Assembly (NCBI GenBank): GCA_963822145.1
Contig: CAWGGG010000004.1
Coordinates: 1,674,001 to 1,738,000 of the forward strand
Origin: UBA5072 sp963822145
Lineage (GTDB): Bacteria; Bacteroidota; Bacteroidia; Bacteroidales; UBA10428
Length of the DNA stretch: 64,000 bases
Direction: 5' to 3'
Shown here: piece by piece, positions 61,288 through 64,000 of the stretch
How the letters are laid out: each line of letters opens with the position of its first letter
Position numbering within the stretch: position 1 is the first letter of the stretch
The notes under the pieces: generated by a model
The model's database searches: none
Seen by the model: the letters and a program-made list of their open reading frames with translations, nothing else
What the model was told of the DNA's origin: nothing
Translations under genes and position numbers: made by a program

Positions 61288-61292
61288 TCTGA

Positions 61293-61330
61293 TAAAATAA
61301 AAAAACTGCCTGAACCGAAGTTTCAGGCAG
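61293..61330 (-). terminator. Intrinsic terminator of the M16 peptidase gene
   Basis: A 9-base stem, CTGCCTGAA (61306-61314) with TTCAGGCAG (61322-61330), has a 7-base loop. On the minus strand it is followed by a T-run (the A-run at 61293-61305 of the plus strand). It lies 33 bases past the M16 stop and ends just after the convergent anti-sigma-like gene. Confidence 0.8.
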
Positions 61331-61362
61331 CTTATACACTTTAAAACCTTTAAACCTTTGGA

Positions 61363-64000
61363 TTATTTCACCGGATTTCCGTCTGCATCCACTTCAATGA
61401 TTTCATAACCCAGTTCCTTCATGCTGTCAGCAATCTTGGTCTTATCCCCTACAACAATCCAGGTCAGGTATTCTGGTTTTATAACCTGCTTGCCCAGCTC
61501 CTGCAATTCCTCCCGGGTCAGTTTCCTGACCTTGCCATCGTAGGTTTTATAATAATCATCATTCAGATTGAATTTTACCATTTCAACAACGGAGCTTCCT
61601 ACTGAACTGTTTGTCTCCCACATGCCGGGCAGCTGAAGGGTCATGTTGCGCTGAACCCTGTTGAATTCATCGGCAGTAACAGGCTTAATATTGATTATAG
61701 AAGTAAATTCCTTCTCAATTTCCTGGATCGATTCTTTTGTTTTATCCATTTGAACTGAAACATAAGCCAGGAAAGGTCGCTGAGCTTTAACATCCCAGAC
61801 AAAACTGCCGGCTCCGTAGGACCAGTGCTTGTCTTCCCGAAGGTTCATGTTTAACCTTGATACAAAGTCACCTCCCAGAATATTATTCAAGGCGTTCAAT
61901 GCGGGCTGGGAAACCTGTCCGTAGGGAACGGTAAGATAGGCTGCAAATATTACCGATTGTGTAGCCTCAGGTTTGTTGATCAGATATATTTTCTTGCCCG
62001 CGGCATTGGGTACACTGGCAATGATATTTTTGGGCACGTCACCTTTTTTCCAGGTTGCAAGCTTGCTTTCCAGACTGGAAACCAGGTCAGTCATCTGGAT
62101 ATCCCCAACAACCACCAGGGTGGCATTGTTGGGTTTGATCCAGGTATTGTAGAACTTACGGATGTCTTCGGGGGTTATCGACTGCACAGTGCCTTCATAG
62201 CCGGATCCGTACATGGGATTGCCATAAGCATGTCCGGGACCATAAAGTACCTTGGGCATAACCCGCAGGGCCATTCCGTAAGGCTCAGATTTTTCACGCT
62301 CTATGTTATTCAGATGATCTTTTTTCAACCGGTCGAATTCCTTTTGCGGGAACGCAGGATTCAACAGGATATCGGCAAAAAGATCGAGTGTCGGATCGAA
62401 GGTTGGCAGCAGGGTGGTGAAATTCACATAGGAAGCATCCAGATCGGATCCTGCGTTGATGGAAGCACCCAGCAACTGCATTTTTTCACTGATCTGGAGG
62501 GCATCCAGGGTGGCTGTACCCTCATCAAGCATGTCCATGGCGAGGCTGGCCAGACCCGGTTTAGCCAGTGCATCGGAAGCAAAGCCGGCATTCATGACCA
62601 ATCGGCCCACTACAGTCGGTACGCCCTTACGCTGCGCCAGGATTACCTTCAGCCCGTTCTTTAGGGTTGCTTTCTGCAGATCGGGGAAAGAGGAAGGGAC
62701 AGGTGTGCCGAGTTCAGGCATTTTGCTGCGGTCGATCCCGGTTCCTGTTGCCTGCAAGGTAGGAAATGGTTTGCAGACCAGAACATATTTTCCAGAGCCC
62801 AGCCACTGCTGGCAAGCTTTCTGCATATCCTCAACCGTTGCCTCTGCAACATATTTGAGTGTTGTTTTATAAAAATCGGGGGATCCACCATATACCTGGT
62901 TGGTTGCCAGAATATCGGATTTACCGCCAAATCCGCCTATGCGCTCGATGCCTTTCAGAAAATTGGAAAAATAGTTCGACCTTACGCGGTCCAGTTCTTC
63001 CTGGGTAGGACCTTTGTCCAGGAATTCCTGCAATACATCATTCATGGCTTTTTCCACCTCTTCAACAGTCTTTCCGGGCTTTACCAGAGCCTCCATATAA
63101 ATGTTTCCGGCAATCTCCATGGGATCGATATAAGCATAGGCACTGCTGGCAATCTGATCTTCATAAACCAGCTTTTTATAAAGCCGGGATGTTTTACCGG
63201 CAGACAACACATCAGTTGCCAGATCGAGCAGCGTTGCCTCCCTGGATCCCCACTGCGGTACATTCCATACCATGGTTATCTTAGCCTCCGGTACGATGTC
63301 CTCATAATAGCCCCGGGTATTCTCAAGTCTTTTTGCCACGTTGATTTCAGGTTTTATCAGCGATGGCCCGGGAGGAATATCACCAAAATACTTCTTCACT
63401 TTTTCCAGGATCTCCGCTGGCTTCACATCACCGGCAATACTTAAAACCGCATTGGATGGACCATAATAAGTTTTAAACCATTCCTTCACATCATCCAGGC
63501 TGGCAGCACTCAGATCTTCCATCGATCCGATTACGGTCCATGAGTAAGGATGCCCCTTGGGATAGGATGCCTGGGTGAGAATTTCCCATTCACGTCCATA
63601 GGGCTGGTTTTCTCCCTGCCGCTTTTCATTCTGAACCACACCGCGTTGTTCGTCGAGTTTGGCCTGATCGATGGCGCCAACCAGGTGGCCCATGCGGTCG
63701 CTTTCCAGGAACAGCACCTCGTCGAGGGCTGCGGTAGGAACATTCTGGAAGTAATTCGTACGGTCATTGTTGGTGGTGCCGTTCAGATCAGTAGCCCCGA
63801 TGCCTTCCAGCGCCTGGAAGTAATCTTTATTAAAGTTTTCACTGCCGTTGAACATCAGGTGTTCAAAAAGATGGGCAAAACCGGTACGACCGGGCTTTTC
63901 ATTCTTTGAACCCACATGATACCAGATATTCACCGCAACAATAGGTGCTTTATGATCTTCATGCACGATAAGCGTCAGACCGTTATCCAGCACATAGCGG
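61363..64000 (-). CDS. M16-family zinc metallopeptidase (pitrilysin/processing-peptidase type), 5' end outside window
   Basis: This is an M16 peptidase with two homologous halves, at least 878 residues. The inverted zinc motif HLFEH lies in the first half, with the remote Glu in VVQNEKRQ. The second half (LKNGLKVILAQRKGVPTVVGRLVMNAG) lacks the zinc site, as is usual. The frame continues to the window edge (RYVLDNGLTLIVHED), so the GTG at 63993 is not the real start, and any signal peptide is unseen. These enzymes degrade short peptides in the periplasm. The gene has its own terminator. Confidence 0.93.
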   Translation of the reverse strand, partial: RYVLDNGLTLIVHEDHKAPIVAVNIWYHVGSKNEKPGRTGFAHLFEHLMFNGSENFNKDYFQALEGIGATDLNGTTNNDRTNYFQNVPTAALDEVLFLESDRMGHLVGAIDQAKLDEQRGVVQNEKRQGENQPYGREWEILTQASYPKGHPYSWTVIGSMEDLSAASLDDVKEWFKTYYGPSNAVLSIAGDVKPAEILEKVKKYFGDIPPGPSLIKPEINVAKRLENTRGYYEDIVPEAKITMVWNVPQWGSREATLLDLATDVLSAGKTSRLYKKLVYEDQIASSAYAYIDPMEIAGNIYMEALVKPGKTVEEVEKAMNDVLQEFLDKGPTQEELDRVRSNYFSNFLKGIERIGGFGGKSDILATNQVYGGSPDFYKTTLKYVAEATVEDMQKACQQWLGSGKYVLVCKPFPTLQATGTGIDRSKMPELGTPVPSSFPDLQKATLKNGLKVILAQRKGVPTVVGRLVMNAGFASDALAKPGLASLAMDMLDEGTATLDALQISEKMQLLGASINAGSDLDASYVNFTTLLPTFDPTLDLFADILLNPAFPQKEFDRLKKDHLNNIEREKSEPYGMALRVMPKVLYGPGHAYGNPMYGSGYEGTVQSITPEDIRKFYNTWIKPNNATLVVVGDIQMTDLVSSLESKLATWKKGDVPKNIIASVPNAAGKKIYLINKPEATQSVIFAAYLTVPYGQVSQPALNALNNILGGDFVSRLNMNLREDKHWSYGAGSFVWDVKAQRPFLAYVSVQMDKTKESIQEIEKEFTSIINIKPVTADEFNRVQRNMTLQLPGMWETNSSVGSSVVEMVKFNLNDDYYKTYDGKVRKLTREELQELGKQVIKPEYLTWIVVGDKTKIADSMKELGYEIIEVDADGNPVK

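Noticed and set aside
61957..62664. 235-residue plus-strand open frame antisense to the M16 peptidase gene
   Set aside because: It is a shadow frame of the strongly conserved peptidase.

Overview
The window looks like a chromosomal segment of a Bacteroidota organism, probably an anaerobic or facultative polysaccharide degrader of the Bacteroidales/Marinilabiliales type. This rests on a SusD/RagB C-terminus, carboxypeptidase-regulatory-like domains followed by SusC-type motifs, a sigma/anti-sigma pair of Bacteroidota style, many exported glycoside hydrolases, and promoter-like TAnnTTTG boxes. I saw no tRNA, rRNA, prophage or insertion sequence. The species cannot be named from the sequence alone.

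Region 1 (1-20439). After a partial SusD gene, eleven genes run leftward on the minus strand from 17990 to 445 with short gaps or 4-base overlaps. They encode three exported FG-GAP/VCBS proteins with ASPIC/UnbV domains (one fused to TPRs), a mono-haem WD40-like lipoprotein, a YVTN beta-propeller fused to a MauG/CcpA-type multihaem cytochrome, a two-component-type propeller protein, two periplasmic amino-acid-type binding proteins with no permease, a DAHP synthase, an asparagine-synthetase-like enzyme lacking the glutaminase cysteine, and a radical SAM enzyme. An OmpR/HisKA two-component pair lies just upstream. I cannot match this set to a named system, and it is one of the two best candidates for something undescribed.

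Region 2 (20535-46117). This is a glycan-use region centred on fucose: fuculokinase, a sialate-O-acetylesterase-like enzyme, two further probable glycosidases (one frameshifted), a RhaM/FucU-like mutarotase, a sugar porter, GH95, GH42 and a frameshifted GH3. In the same minus-strand run as GH95 and GH42 lie an SDR, a homocysteine S-methyltransferase and a corrinoid protein. With the UroD-type methyltransferase and the MetH-activation-like protein at 55-57 kb, these make a split, MetH-like corrinoid methyl-transfer system. Its placement beside fucosidase and galactosidase genes suggests, as inference, O-demethylation of methylated sugars with methionine as product. A nucleoside-type MFS permease and a copper P-type ATPase follow.

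Region 3 (46118-64000). Mostly scattered single genes: PNPOx-like, inositol-monophosphatase-like, M28 peptidase, a J-domain/LRR fusion, a Tat-type hemerythrin lipoprotein and a cystathionine gamma-synthase/lyase. Then come a gene-free 0.7 kb stretch that looks like a structured RNA with its own terminator, the PHP-HAD-MetH-activation-UroD operon, a VWA protein divergent from a sigma/anti-sigma pair, and an M16 peptidase cut by the window edge.

Repeats are prominent. There is a 52-base-period palindromic array at 23459-23913, two 9-base (CACAACMAT) arrays at 46.1 and 57.3 kb, and four copies of a CTTCGACTCCGC-type intergenic element.
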